A stretch of 45,264 nt of DNA from the NCBI GenBank assembly GCA_002418285.1, contig DIDT01000004.1, positions 1 through 45,264 of the forward strand, given 5' to 3'. Below the pieces are notes generated by a model. That model made no database searches, was not told where the DNA came from, and saw only the letters and a list, made by a program, of their open reading frames with translations. Each line of letters begins with the position of its first letter. Position 1 is the stretch's first letter. Shown in pieces: positions 7,972 to 17,396 of the stretch. Source of the stretch: Phycisphaerales bacterium UBA5793. Its GTDB lineage: Bacteria > Planctomycetota > Phycisphaerae > Phycisphaerales > UBA5793. Both the position numbers and the translations under genes were made by a program.

Positions 7972-9471
7972 TCAGTATTCGAGACTCACTACGTCGATCT
8001 TGAGGCGACCCATCATGGGCAGCAGGCTTGTCATATCGGCGAGGAAACCTGCATCGTCGGCTTCTGAGTAGCTCAGCGCGATGTGCGTGGCATCAAAGCG
8101 CTGGGGAAGCGTCGCGTCGAAATCGACCCAGGCTCCGTCAATGAGTCCCTGCGACCACATGTGGTATCCGAAGATCGACTTCTGTCCCGCGAATTCGTCG
8201 ACCAGCACCAGCCCCGTGGCGATGCGGGCCGGGATTCCCTGCGCGCGGAGCATGGCCGTGGTCAGCACGGCGTGCTCGGTGCAGTCACCCTCTCGATCGC
8301 GTGCGACCTCAGCCGCTGACGCCAGACCCACGCCCAGACTCTTTCGACGGATGTAGCGACCGACGAAGGTGCGGATTGCTTCGGCGCGGTGCACTGCGTC
8401 CTTCGAGCCGGCGCGAGTGGCGCGCCGAGCGAGTTCCATCACCTGCTCATCGTCGCTCGTCACGAGGTCGGACGCGTGCAGGTAGCCCTCTGGTTCGACA
8501 TCTGTGAGTGGACGGGCATTGACATCGATGGTGAGCCGCACACGCTGCGCCTCACCCTCCGACCGTTCGACCGTCTGTGCGCCATCAGTGGGAACGAGCG
8601 ACAGTTCGCCTTCGTCCACCGAGAGATCGAACACGGCTTTCTTGAGTCTGGCCGGGCGCGAGATCGGCTTGCTCGGGCGTACAAAGGTCTTGAGCATCAT
8701 TTCCGGCCCGACACCAATACGCCTGGCTGTCTGTTCGTCCGACAGCAGCGTCACGATCGAGACACCGCCGAGATCGACCTCGCTGCGCACCAGCACGCCC
8801 TCGGGATCGAAGTACTCGGTCGCCGCCAACGTGGGCATGCTCGACTGAACGGTTTTCCATTGTGTGGCGCGTACTCTCTTGCCGCGAACTTCGAGGGTGG
8901 TCTCGCGGTTGAGCAACTCGCGCGTGGTGATAACGGGTTCAATGTCCCCGAGAATGTCGATGGAGTTGACGGCGAACCGATCCGCACCGCTGCGCAATCG
9001 AGCCAAGGTGAATTCGCCGGCCACATGCGGGGTTTGCCAGTCGCCGGCGGGAAGCGGTTGTTTGGAGTTCGAGGTTCGACCGCCTTCGGTGACCTGGACG
9101 GAGACATCCGTTGGGCCAAAAACGTACTGCACCTCGCGGGGCATCGCGCCAAGATCCTGAAGCGACCAGAACGAGACCGGTTTTCCGTCGGTCGTTTCGA
9201 CGAAGCGACCCTGCTTGCGCGTCTCGACCGAGGTGCCCGCCCGCGAGACCGTCAGGCTCCACTCCACTTCGGTCGTGATGCGATCATCGGCAGTCTGCTC
9301 GCGGTAGCGCATCCAGCCGGCATGCTCGCCCTGCAGACTGACGGTGTACCACAGCTCGGTGTCGGCTGGAGTTTGAGCCGCGCAGGGCAGGGAAAGGACC
9401 AGTAGCGACGTGGCGATGGCGCCGCAGATCAAACGGGCCGGATGCAAACGTGGTGTGGGAATTGAAGGCAT
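7972..9471 (-). CDS. Exported transglutaminase-like protein
   Basis: From the ATG at 9471 the product is about 499 residues, with a Sec-type signal peptide (hydrophobic stretch about residues 14-28, ending near CAAQT). The mature part is beta-rich for about 270 residues and ends in a transglutaminase-like domain holding the Cys-His-Asp triad: EGDCTEHA, GYHMWSQ and WVDFDATLP. Such domains act as cysteine proteases or acyl transferases outside the cytoplasm. The open frame extends upstream to 9684, but that part overlaps coaE and lacks a signal sequence, so 9471 (or 9483) is chosen. It is divergent from coaE across about 70 bases. Confidence 0.85.
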   Translation of the reverse strand: MPSIPTPRLHPARLICGAIATSLLVLSLPCAAQTPADTELWYTVSLQGEHAGWMRYREQTADDRITTEVEWSLTVSRAGTSVETRKQGRFVETTDGKPVSFWSLQDLGAMPREVQYVFGPTDVSVQVTEGGRTSNSKQPLPAGDWQTPHVAGEFTLARLRSGADRFAVNSIDILGDIEPVITTRELLNRETTLEVRGKRVRATQWKTVQSSMPTLAATEYFDPEGVLVRSEVDLGGVSIVTLLSDEQTARRIGVGPEMMLKTFVRPSKPISRPARLKKAVFDLSVDEGELSLVPTDGAQTVERSEGEAQRVRLTIDVNARPLTDVEPEGYLHASDLVTSDDEQVMELARRATRAGSKDAVHRAEAIRTFVGRYIRRKSLGVGLASAAEVARDREGDCTEHAVLTTAMLRAQGIPARIATGLVLVDEFAGQKSIFGYHMWSQGLIDGAWVDFDATLPQRFDATHIALSYSEADDAGFLADMTSLLPMMGRLKIDVVSLEY

Positions 9472-9485
9472 GCGATGAATCATAC

Positions 9486-9503
9486 GTGGACTGTATTGTC
9501 CAC
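9486..9503. promoter_or_regulatory. Inverted repeat in the divergent coaE promoter region
   Basis: GTGGAC and GTCCAC form a perfect dyad around six bases, in the short gap between the transglutaminase-like gene and coaE. A protein dimer could bind here and act on both genes. No regulator gene is adjacent. Confidence 0.3.
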
Positions 9504-9543
9504 CCGCCGCCGACCCGATGGCGGCAGCGGTTATCATTGCCTG

Positions 9544-10233
9544 ATGTCCGCTCATCCCAATTCGCCGCCTCGGCCAGACCCTGCCCCGGAGTCCAGCCCC
9601 GTGATTGGCATCGCCGGCGGGATTGGTTCCGGCAAGAGCGAGGTCTCCCGCGCACTGGCGGATTTCGGCTGCGTGGTCACTCATTCAGATGAGGATGTGC
9701 GGGAAGTCTTGCGCAGGCAGGATGTTCGCGATACGCTGGTGAAATGGTGGGGTCCGGCGGTGCTCGGGAGCGACGGCGAAATCGACCGCGCGGCGGTGGC
9801 CAAAATCGTTTTTGCAAACGAAGATTCAAGGCACCGACTGGAGGCTTTCGTGCATCCGATCGTGGATGAGCAACGAAAGAAAGTGTGGACGGAGGCAGCG
9901 AGAAAGGGCCCTGTCACCGCGTTTGTCGTTGATGCTCCCCTGCTTTTTGAGGCCGGTCTGGACCTGAAATGCGATGCCGTGATTTTCGTGGATGCTGACG
10001 AGGCAACCCGCCGGGAACGCGTGAAGGCGAGGCGAGGCTGGGATGCGGAGGAACTGAAACGGCGAGAAAAAAATCAATGGCCCCTTGAAACCAAGCGGGA
10101 ACGGTCCGATTATGTCATTGTCAATCAAGGGAATGTCGCCGAACTTCGACGGCGCGTTCGGTTGACACTCGACGAGATCCTCACGACATTTGCCGGACGC
10201 GCTTTCCGCGAGGATTCGCCTCCCGGCCCGTAA
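9544..10233 (+). CDS. coaE: Dephospho-CoA kinase
   Basis: CoaE phosphorylates dephospho-CoA at the ribose 3' hydroxyl, the last step of coenzyme A synthesis. The 229-residue product has the P-loop GIAGGIGSGKSEV (residues 21-33), DAPLLFEAGL, the RRERVKAR lid region, and a C-terminal YVIVNQG motif (usually VIxNxG). The ATG at 9544 gives a 20-residue Pro-rich leader before the P-loop strand. An upstream ATG at 9475 would overlap the divergent gene and is rejected. rho lies downstream in the same direction. Confidence 0.92.
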   Translation: MSAHPNSPPRPDPAPESSPVIGIAGGIGSGKSEVSRALADFGCVVTHSDEDVREVLRRQDVRDTLVKWWGPAVLGSDGEIDRAAVAKIVFANEDSRHRLEAFVHPIVDEQRKKVWTEAARKGPVTAFVVDAPLLFEAGLDLKCDAVIFVDADEATRRERVKARRGWDAEELKRREKNQWPLETKRERSDYVIVNQGNVAELRRRVRLTLDEILTTFAGRAFREDSPPGP

Positions 10234-10398
10234 GGGTCGGCCGCTCAGGCCAAGGCTTCACCCCCCTGCCCGCACTTTCCGGCTGTCCGCCCTTCTGTCC
10301 AGCCCGACAGCCGTTCCAATCCGATCGTGGTGCGATTGCTTCAACAGACGCAGGCGCCCCGCATCAATCCCCGGACAGCAGCCAATCGGTTCCCCCTC

Positions 10399-11961
10399 AT
10401 GTCTGCCGACACGTCATCCAATCCATCCTCTGCCGAACCAACCACCGGCGATTCCTCGAAGTCCTGGAGTTCAACTGTGGACAGCAATCAGACCGCCACC
10501 AAGCGTAAGAACGGTCAGAAGAAGACCAACCGGCGCCGTCGCAAGAAGGGCGGCGGAGGCGGCGGCCCACCGAGCGGCGCTGCGGCCGTACAGCCGCCGG
10601 TAAATCCTGCGGCATTGCCCAAGGACGAGGATCTCGAGGCCGAAGCCGAAACGCTAGCCAGCCTTCCGCCCATGGACGGCGACTCGGCCAGCAGCGGCGA
10701 GGTGCTGCACATCTCTGAACTCCAGAACATGGAACTCGAGGATCTGCTCAAGGTTGCTGATGCCGAGGGGGTGGGAGAAACAGCCGGACTCAAGAAACAG
10801 GAACTGATCTTCCGCATTCTCAAGGCGCGGATGGCCAACCAGGGACTCATGGTTGGTGAGGGAACGCTGGAGATACTCCCCGATGGGTTCGGATTCCTCC
10901 GCTCGCCGAACTACTCGTACCTGCCGTGCCCTGATGACATATACGTCAGCCCGAGCCAGATTCGCCGCTTCGGTCTTCGTCAGGGATGCGTAATCCAGGG
11001 CACCGTCCGCCCGCCCAAGGAATCGGAGCGCTACTTCGCACTGCTCCGCGTGGATCAGGTCAACGGCCGCACGCCGGACGTCTTGCATCATCTGCCAACG
11101 TTCGAAGATCTCGTCCCATTGCACCCCGACGAGCGCCTCGTGCTTGAGACCAATGCCAAGGAAATCAACATGCGTGTCGTCGATCTGGTCACTCCGCTGG
11201 GTAAGGGCCAGCGAGCGCTGATCGTCGCGCCTCCGCGCACCGGCAAAACAGTTCTCCTGCAGAAGATGGCCAATGCAATTATCGCCAACTGCCCGGGCAC
11301 GAAGATCATCGTGCTGCTCATCGACGAGCGACCGGAAGAAGTAACCGATTTCCGCCGCTCCACCCCGCCCGAGGTCGAAGTCATCGCGTCGACGTTTGAC
11401 GAGCAGACGGCGCGGCACGTACAGGTGGCCGAGATGGTCATCGACAAGGCGAAGCGGTACGTCGAGTTCGGCGAGGATTGTGTCATCCTGCTCGACTCCA
11501 TCACCCGCCTCGCTCGCGCGTACAACAACGAAATGCCTCATTCGGGCAAGATCGGAACCGGTGGTATCGACACCGGTGCGCTGCAAAAGCCCAAGAAGTT
11601 CTTCGGCGCTGCCCGAAACATCGAAAACGGCGGATCGTTGACGATCATTGCGACGGCGCTAATCGACACCGGTAGCCGCGCGGATGACATCATCTTCGAG
11701 GAATTCAAGGGAACGGGCAACAGCGAATTGCACCTCGATCGCCGCCTCGTGGCCAAGCGCATTTACCCGGCCATCGACATCAGCGCTTCGGGCACGCGCC
11801 GCGAAGAACTCCTGCTCGACCCGAAGGAGTTGGAACTGGTCTACCGCCTGCGCAAGGTGCTCAGCGATATGAACGTGGTCGAAGCGATGGAGCTGCTCAA
11901 GTCGCGTCTGGAGAAGACCAATTCCAACGCGGAGTTCCTCATGACGATGAACCTGAATTGA
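10399..11961 (+). CDS. rho: Transcription termination factor Rho
   Basis: Rho is a hexameric RNA-dependent ATPase that ends transcription of untranslated RNA. The 520-residue product (ATG at 10399) has a low-complexity basic insert near residues 35-55 with RRRRKK and a run of six glycines. The Rho N-terminal helical domain, the RNA-binding cold-shock fold (GTLEILPDGFGFLRSPNYSY, a near-perfect signature), Walker A near 276 (PPRTGKT) and Walker B ending in LLIDERPEE follow. The Q-loop and R-loop region is also present (GIDTGALQKPKKFFGAARN). N-terminal extensions of this kind are common in high-GC Rho proteins. The frame is open from 10327, so a slightly longer start is possible. Confidence 0.95.
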   Translation: MSADTSSNPSSAEPTTGDSSKSWSSTVDSNQTATKRKNGQKKTNRRRRKKGGGGGGPPSGAAAVQPPVNPAALPKDEDLEAEAETLASLPPMDGDSASSGEVLHISELQNMELEDLLKVADAEGVGETAGLKKQELIFRILKARMANQGLMVGEGTLEILPDGFGFLRSPNYSYLPCPDDIYVSPSQIRRFGLRQGCVIQGTVRPPKESERYFALLRVDQVNGRTPDVLHHLPTFEDLVPLHPDERLVLETNAKEINMRVVDLVTPLGKGQRALIVAPPRTGKTVLLQKMANAIIANCPGTKIIVLLIDERPEEVTDFRRSTPPEVEVIASTFDEQTARHVQVAEMVIDKAKRYVEFGEDCVILLDSITRLARAYNNEMPHSGKIGTGGIDTGALQKPKKFFGAARNIENGGSLTIIATALIDTGSRADDIIFEEFKGTGNSELHLDRRLVAKRIYPAIDISASGTRREELLLDPKELELVYRLRKVLSDMNVVEAMELLKSRLEKTNSNAEFLMTMNLN

Positions 11962-11966
11962 TGGAC

Positions 11967-11997
11967 CGGGTCGGCAGGCGCGAGTTTTCGCGACCCG
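11967..11997 (+). terminator. Long hairpin directly after rho
   Basis: CGGGT pairs with ACCCG outside an inner CGCGA-GTTT-TCGCG stem, starting 6 bases after the rho stop. There is no strong U-run. It may stabilise the rho mRNA end or attenuate read-through into the RMD1-like gene. Confidence 0.4.
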
Positions 11998-12010
11998 CGT
12001 CACTCAATCC

Positions 12011-13174
12011 GTGACTCACGAAGCCTCCAACCTCTCGCCTCCCACGCCTGAACCGGACCACCAGGGTCGAGCTGCCGACTCTCCCCATGACGCGACCGTG
12101 CAGGGCGTATGTCATGCGTGCTTTGCGTTTGACGTGGGCTTTGCCATCAACCTGGACGACGCGGAAAGGGCGCTGTTCGCCGACAGTCGACGCGCGGTCC
12201 TCCAGAAAAAGAAGCGAGCGCCGCAATCGATCCCCGGGCCGGGCACTCCGCTTTCCATCACCGTTACAACCGAGTCGGTGGACCTGGGCGGATTTCACGT
12301 CGAGCCGACCGTCGATCTCGTGCTCTACTCTTTCGGCGCCGTTTCAGTGCGATTTGTCATCGCGCTCCACTGCCCGTTCGAACAACTGGCGATCCTGAGC
12401 GACACGCTCTACGACCATCAGCCGCTGGCGCAGCGAGCCCGCGAGCATGTCGAGCGGGCGATCGTTTCGCTTGGGGGTTCGATCAGCAAGCCGCGCATCG
12501 CAGCGCCAACTGAAGACTACATTATTTTCGAACTCGCCGCCGCGCCGGACGAATCGACCGAAACGTTTGTCAACCGGCGCCGGGCAACGGTGGCGCGAAT
12601 CCTTCGAGCTGAGCGTGAACCACTCTCCACCCAGGAGACGGATGATGCGATGTCGCTGTCCATCGCGTACGGCCCCAGCGATCGCGCCGTCATCGACTGG
12701 CACGCCGCGCTGCTTATCGGCCCGGACCCGGCCGATGTGCGCTCGATCCTGGAGTACGCCAATGTGCAGCTCGTGCAGATGCGCTCCCTGGACGATGAGT
12801 TGGAACACATCCTGGATTCTTCGTACGAGCTGCTTGCGCGCTTCAAAGGACTGCGGCAGACGTTTCTTGGCATCGCCGGCGGCCAGCTTCGGCGCTTGGG
12901 GATGCTGCATGCGGACTCCGCGATTCTCTTCGAAGACGTCAGCCACTCCATGAAACTGGTCGGGGACCAGTATCTTGCCCGCGTATACCGGGCCGTGTCG
13001 CAGCGCTTTCACCTGCCTCAATGGGGCTCGAACATCAATCGCAAGCTGCATGCGATTGACACGATCTACGAGAAGATCACAGATCGCCAGACGACGGTGC
13101 GCATGGAAGTGCTCGAATGGATCATTATCATCCTGATTCTGATAGAGGTCATAAAAGGATTCTGGCCATCATGA
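12011..13174 (+). CDS. RMD1/DUF155 family membrane protein
   Basis: This family is named after yeast Rmd1; bacterial members have no firm biochemical role. The 387-residue product has a beta-rich middle with YSFGAVSVRF, a typical DUF155 feature, and a helical C-terminal half. It ends in a membrane helix LEWIIIILILIEV followed by a six-residue tail, which is the hallmark of the family. The start is a GTG 50 bases after rho; no better in-frame ATG exists. It precedes the C39 gene by only 30 bases, so it may be co-transcribed with the ligase cluster, although a functional link is not established. Confidence 0.75.
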   Translation: MTHEASNLSPPTPEPDHQGRAADSPHDATVQGVCHACFAFDVGFAINLDDAERALFADSRRAVLQKKKRAPQSIPGPGTPLSITVTTESVDLGGFHVEPTVDLVLYSFGAVSVRFVIALHCPFEQLAILSDTLYDHQPLAQRAREHVERAIVSLGGSISKPRIAAPTEDYIIFELAAAPDESTETFVNRRRATVARILRAEREPLSTQETDDAMSLSIAYGPSDRAVIDWHAALLIGPDPADVRSILEYANVQLVQMRSLDDELEHILDSSYELLARFKGLRQTFLGIAGGQLRRLGMLHADSAILFEDVSHSMKLVGDQYLARVYRAVSQRFHLPQWGSNINRKLHAIDTIYEKITDRQTTVRMEVLEWIIIILILIEVIKGFWPS

Positions 13175-13204
13175 GCTGAGTCGCTCCGCACGGTATTGAT
13201 CCCC

Positions 13205-13963
13205 ATGAAGACGCAACTGCATTTCGACATCCAGGCTCAGCCGAACGACATTACCTGCGGGCCAACATGCCTGCAAGCGGTGTACGAGTACTTCGGCGAT
13301 TCACTTCCGCTTGAGGACGTGATCGAGCAGACCGGTCGGCTGGCCGACGGCGGCACCCTGGCCGTCATGCTTGGCATACACGCAATTCGGCGCAACTACA
13401 AGGCGCGGATTTACACCTGGAATCTTGATCTCTTCGATCCGACGTGGTTTGGCCCGGATGCGCCACATCTCTCCGAGCGACTCAGCGCCCAGCTTGCGTT
13501 CAAGACCTCACCTCGCCTGCAATACGCCACGCATCTCTACCTTGAGTACCTTGCCAGCGGTGGCGAAATCCGATTTGAAGACATGAACGGCGCTCTGTTT
13601 CGCAGATTCCTCAAGCGCAAGATTCCAATTCTGACCGGCCTGAGCGCGACGTACCTGTACAACTGCTCACGCGAAGTGTTTCCGAGTGATCGCGCCGTGG
13701 CCGACGATCTGCGTGGCGAACCGACTGGCCATTTTGTCGTGCTTTGCGGCTACGATGCGTCAAGTCGCGAGGTACTGGTTGCCGATCCGCTCGCGACCAA
13801 TCCTCATTCGCTCGAGCTTCGCTACCACGTCGACATCGACCGGCTCATTTGCTCCATTATGCTGGGCTCAATCACCTACGACGCCAATCTACTCATCCTC
13901 GAACCGAAGAATCGCACCGACAAGGAAGAGGCTCCGCATGTCCGCGCTGATCGTGGTCAGTGA
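13205..13963 (+). CDS. C39-like papain-fold peptidase of the amidoligase cluster
   Basis: The 252-residue cytosolic protein has the C39 signature QPNDITCGPTCLQAV (Q12, nucleophile C18), a histidine in GHFVVLCGYD near residue 175, and an Asp in VADPLATN near 193, so a catalytic triad is plausible. There is no signal peptide or ABC-transporter domain, unlike bacteriocin-processing C39 proteins. ATG 13205 is preferred over the upstream TTG at 13196. The gene overlaps the ATP-grasp ligase by 26 bases, implying coupled translation. A role in trimming or hydrolysing the peptide bond made by the neighbouring ligases is inferred, not shown. Confidence 0.8.
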   Translation: MKTQLHFDIQAQPNDITCGPTCLQAVYEYFGDSLPLEDVIEQTGRLADGGTLAVMLGIHAIRRNYKARIYTWNLDLFDPTWFGPDAPHLSERLSAQLAFKTSPRLQYATHLYLEYLASGGEIRFEDMNGALFRRFLKRKIPILTGLSATYLYNCSREVFPSDRAVADDLRGEPTGHFVVLCGYDASSREVLVADPLATNPHSLELRYHVDIDRLICSIMLGSITYDANLLILEPKNRTDKEEAPHVRADRGQ

Positions 13964-15407
13964 TCCTTCTGACTGGCCCTCGAACATGCCTGGGGTCGAA
14001 GTGGTTTCGAGTCGAAACTACCTGACCGATACTGCATTCAGTGGACGTCGACACACGCGCGTCTTCAATCTCAGTCGCTCGTACCGCTACCAGTCGACGG
14101 GCTACTACGTCTCCCTGCTGGCCGCGGCGCGAGGGCACCGGCCGCTGCCCAGCGTCACGACGATTCAGGACATGCGTTCGCTCACCATTGTTCGCTCGGT
14201 AACCGACGATCTGGACGACCTCGTGCAACACTGCCTCAGCCCGATCCAGTCGGACCACTTCGTGCTGAGTGTGTACTTCGGCCACAACATGGCGCAGCGC
14301 TACACGCGACTTGCGCTGCAGCTGTTCAACCTCTTCCCCGCTCCAATGTTGCGGGCTCACTTCGTCCGCGACGACCGCTGGCGATTGGTTCACATCAAGC
14401 CCATTCCCGCCAGCGATGTGCCGGATTCGCACTGGCCGTTTCTCATAGATGTCGCCACGCGACACTTCGCGGGCCACACTCGCAGCATCGCACGTCCCAA
14501 GCCGGCCCTGTACGACCTGGCCATCCTTCACGATCCAAAGGCGGGCGACTCACCCTCAAACGAGAAAGCGCTCAAGAAGTTCATCCGTGCGGCCGAGCAG
14601 ATTGGATTCGACGCCACGATGATCACCAAGGATGACTACGGCCGAATTGCTGAGTTCGACGCCCTGCTCATCCGTGAGACCACCGCGGTGAATCATCACA
14701 CCTTTCGCTTTTCACGCCGCGCAGCCGCGGAAGGGTTGGTGGTCATCGACGATCCCGAGTCCATTGTGCGCTGCACCAACAAGGTGTACCTCGCCGAGGC
14801 GCTGCTTCGGCATCAGATTCCACAGCCTCGAACGCTCATTGTGCACCGCGGCAATGTCGATCAGATCGTGCCAACGCTCGGCCTGCCCTGCGTGCTCAAG
14901 CAGCCGGATAGCTCCTTTTCCCACGGCGTCGTCAAGATCCACACGGAAGAGGATCTGAACCAGCGCGTCGAGGAGCTGCTCGAAAAGTCGGATCTGCTCG
15001 TCGCCCAGGAGTTTCTGCCGACCGAGTTCGACTGGCGCATCGGCGTATTCAACGGCCAACCTTTGTGGGCCTGTCGCTACCACATGGCGCGCAAACACTG
15101 GCAAATCGTGAAGCACGATCGCGATGGATCGCATTCGTACGGCAAAGTGGAAACCTGCCCCGTCGAAACGGCGCCAAGATCCATCGTCAAGGCCGCCGTC
15201 AAGGCCGCTGCACTGATGGGAAATGGACTTTACGGCGTGGACCTGAAGCAAGTTGGACGCAAGGGCATCGTGATTGAAGTAAACGACAATCCCAACATTG
15301 ACGCCGGATATGAAGATCAAGTGCTGAAGGACGAACTCTACGTGCGCATCATGGAAGGCTTCCTCACACGCGTTCGTACTCGGACCGAGGGAAAGGCTCG
15401 CGCATGA
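13938..15407 (+). CDS. RimK-type ATP-grasp ligase with RLAN N-terminal domain
   Basis: The 489-residue protein should join a carboxylate to an amine through an acyl-phosphate. Its first 180 or so residues look like the RLAN domain found ahead of some RimK-like ligases, and the rest is an ATP-grasp fold. Nucleotide- and metal-binding motifs are visible: PCVLKQPDSSFSHGVVK, VAQEFLPTEFDWRIGVFNGQPL and the terminal IEVNDNPNID. The ATG at 13938 follows AGGAAGAGG inside the end of the C39 gene. A longer upstream frame is noise. The stop overlaps the GCS2 start by four bases. RimK relatives add glutamate or similar residues to proteins or small molecules; the substrate here is unknown. Confidence 0.88.
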   Translation: MSALIVVSDPSDWPSNMPGVEVVSSRNYLTDTAFSGRRHTRVFNLSRSYRYQSTGYYVSLLAAARGHRPLPSVTTIQDMRSLTIVRSVTDDLDDLVQHCLSPIQSDHFVLSVYFGHNMAQRYTRLALQLFNLFPAPMLRAHFVRDDRWRLVHIKPIPASDVPDSHWPFLIDVATRHFAGHTRSIARPKPALYDLAILHDPKAGDSPSNEKALKKFIRAAEQIGFDATMITKDDYGRIAEFDALLIRETTAVNHHTFRFSRRAAAEGLVVIDDPESIVRCTNKVYLAEALLRHQIPQPRTLIVHRGNVDQIVPTLGLPCVLKQPDSSFSHGVVKIHTEEDLNQRVEELLEKSDLLVAQEFLPTEFDWRIGVFNGQPLWACRYHMARKHWQIVKHDRDGSHSYGKVETCPVETAPRSIVKAAVKAAALMGNGLYGVDLKQVGRKGIVIEVNDNPNIDAGYEDQVLKDELYVRIMEGFLTRVRTRTEGKARA

Positions 15408-16657
15408 CTGCCCGTGACAGTGTTCTCCATCTCTTCGAAGCGTTCGGCGTTGAGCTCGAGTACATGATCGTCAGTCGTGATTCGCTTGATGTCATGCCGA
15501 TATGCGACGAGGTGATTCGCGCCGCCGTCGGTTCGTACACTTCCGACTACGAGGCCGGCGAGATCACGTGGTCCAACGAACTCGCCCTGCACGTCATCGA
15601 ATTGAAGACGACGGAACCGGCACACGCCATCGGTCCACTCATCGCTCCATTCAACGATCAGGTGCGCGCGATCAATACGATTCTCGAACCGATGGGCGGC
15701 CGGCTGATGCCCGGCGCCATGCATCCGTGGATGAATCCACACAAAGAGATGCGGCTTTGGCCCCACGAATACAGCCCGACGTACGAGGCATTCGATCGCA
15801 TCTTCTCATGCCAGGGCCACGGCTGGGCCAACCTGCAGAGTGCGCATCTCAATCTTCCCTTTGGCAATGACGAAGAATTCGGACGGCTGCACGCGGCCAT
15901 CCGTCTGGTACTGCCGATTCTGCCCGGTCTGGCGGCGAGTTCGCCAGTGTTCGACGCGCGCGCGACGGGTCTGCTCGACAATCGCCTCGAGGTCTATCGT
16001 CAGAACGCCAAGCGCATTCCATCCATCAGCGGTGATGTCATTCCCGAAGCGGTCTTCACTCGCGCTGCATACGAGATGGAAATCCTTCAGCGCCTCTACG
16101 ACGACATTGCACCACATGACCCCGCGGGGATTCTCCAGCACGAATGGCTCAATGCCCGCGGCGCCATCGCAAGATTTGACCGCGATGCGATTGAGATCCG
16201 TGTGCTCGATGTGCAGGAAACGGTTGCTGCCGACCTGGCCATCATCCGCATGGTGATCGAACTGGTGCGCGCGCTGTGCCAGGAACGCTGGTCGGACATC
16301 CGAACGCAGCAGGCATGGCCGATTGCCCCGCTGGCAGAGATCTTCCTCAGCTCCGTGAGAGGTGCCGAGACGGCCACGATCAACAACCCGGCGTATCTCG
16401 AAACTCTTGGCATGCCGCGGACGACCTCGTGCACAGTCAACGATCTCTGGCAGCATCTCGCGGAATCACTCGTGTTCAATAACCCCGAATTCGCTCCGGA
16501 AGTGAAGGATGCGCTGCGGCTCATTCTCGACGGGGGCACGCTCGCGACACGCCTTGCCCGCGCGCTTGGGTCGGCACCGACCCGCGACCAACTGAAAGCT
16601 GCCTACACCCAACTCTGCGACTGCCTGCAACGTGGAGCGATGTTTGATGGCCGCTAG
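15404..16657 (+). CDS. GCS2-family glutamate-cysteine ligase-like enzyme
   Basis: GCS2 enzymes make gamma-glutamyl amide bonds; known members use cysteine or other amines. The 417-residue product shows the family's E-x-E opening (FGVELEYMIV, residues 14-23), a WANLQSAHLNLPFGND metal and substrate region, SSPVFDARATGLLDNR, and IEIRVLDVQET near residue 265. The start codon overlaps the ATP-grasp stop (ATGA). Together with the ATP-grasp partner it could build a two-bond glutamyl compound. Glutathione synthesis alone is unlikely, because the partner has an RLAN domain and the cluster contains a peptidase and an amidohydrolase. Confidence 0.85.
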   Translation: MTARDSVLHLFEAFGVELEYMIVSRDSLDVMPICDEVIRAAVGSYTSDYEAGEITWSNELALHVIELKTTEPAHAIGPLIAPFNDQVRAINTILEPMGGRLMPGAMHPWMNPHKEMRLWPHEYSPTYEAFDRIFSCQGHGWANLQSAHLNLPFGNDEEFGRLHAAIRLVLPILPGLAASSPVFDARATGLLDNRLEVYRQNAKRIPSISGDVIPEAVFTRAAYEMEILQRLYDDIAPHDPAGILQHEWLNARGAIARFDRDAIEIRVLDVQETVAADLAIIRMVIELVRALCQERWSDIRTQQAWPIAPLAEIFLSSVRGAETATINNPAYLETLGMPRTTSCTVNDLWQHLAESLVFNNPEFAPEVKDALRLILDGGTLATRLARALGSAPTRDQLKAAYTQLCDCLQRGAMFDGR

Positions 16658-17366
16658 GCGCAGTCGATTCGCGGTGATCGTCACCTGCGAACATGGCGGA
16701 AATGGCGTGCCGCGGGAGTATGCAACGCTGTTTGCTCCCCACCAGGCACTGCTTCAAACCCATCGCGGCTGGGATCCCGGCTCGCTCGAACTGGGACGAG
16801 CATTCGCACAGGCTTTCCAGGCGCCGCTTGTTGCCTCCACCACCACTCGACTGCTGGTCGAACTCAATCGTTCGCCGCATCATCGTTCGCTCTATTCCTC
16901 CATCACGCGTTCGCTTTCCAGGCAGGAACGGGAACGCATCCTCGATCGGTGGTACCGGCCGCATCGCCAGCGCGTGGTGGATGAGATTTCAACGGCTCTG
17001 ACACACTCAGGTGCCGTGATCCATCTCGCCATGCACACCTTTACTCCGGTGTTGGATGGCAAGGCGCGAGCAACGGATATCGGTCTGCTTTTTGATCCTG
17101 CACGTCGATTGGAACGCGCCTTCTGCACACGCTGGCAAGGTCTGTTGCGTCAGGCCATGCCGGATCTGGTCATCCATCGCAACCAACCCTATCGCGGCAT
17201 CTCCGATGGGTTGCAGACAGCGCTTCGACAACGCTGGCCGGCTTCGAGGTACGCCGGGATGGAACTCGAAGTGAACCAGCGCCTTGCGACCGGGCCCCCG
17301 CGCGATCGGAGGCCACTCATTCATGCGCTGATCGCCACGTGTCAGACAGCGATCGAATCCATGTGA
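16647..17366 (+). CDS. N-formylglutamate amidohydrolase-like enzyme
   Basis: Classical members hydrolyse N-formylglutamate to formate and glutamate in histidine degradation, but no hut genes are here. The 239-residue product has the zinc-site motif VTCEHGGNGVP near its start, then HRGWDPGSLELGR, LLVELNRSPHH, and a HTFTPVLDG segment, all matching the family. ATG 16647 lies inside the end of the GCS2 gene (11-base overlap), so the two are probably coupled. In this setting it more likely removes an acyl-glutamyl group from the cluster's product than serves histidine breakdown. It converges with the glutamine amidotransferase gene. Confidence 0.85.
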   Translation: MAARRSRFAVIVTCEHGGNGVPREYATLFAPHQALLQTHRGWDPGSLELGRAFAQAFQAPLVASTTTRLLVELNRSPHHRSLYSSITRSLSRQERERILDRWYRPHRQRVVDEISTALTHSGAVIHLAMHTFTPVLDGKARATDIGLLFDPARRLERAFCTRWQGLLRQAMPDLVIHRNQPYRGISDGLQTALRQRWPASRYAGMELEVNQRLATGPPRDRRPLIHALIATCQTAIESM

Positions 17367-17396
17367 TGGCTGGGTTGACAGGTGCAGTCCCATACG

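Noticed and set aside
8389..9405. 338-residue plus-strand frame
   Set aside because: Antisense to the transglutaminase-like gene, whose catalytic triad and signal peptide support the minus strand.
13686..13937. 84-residue N-terminal extension of the ATP-grasp ligase
   Set aside because: Overlaps the C39 gene in another frame and is Ser/Arg-rich noise; the ATG at 13938 has a good ribosome site.
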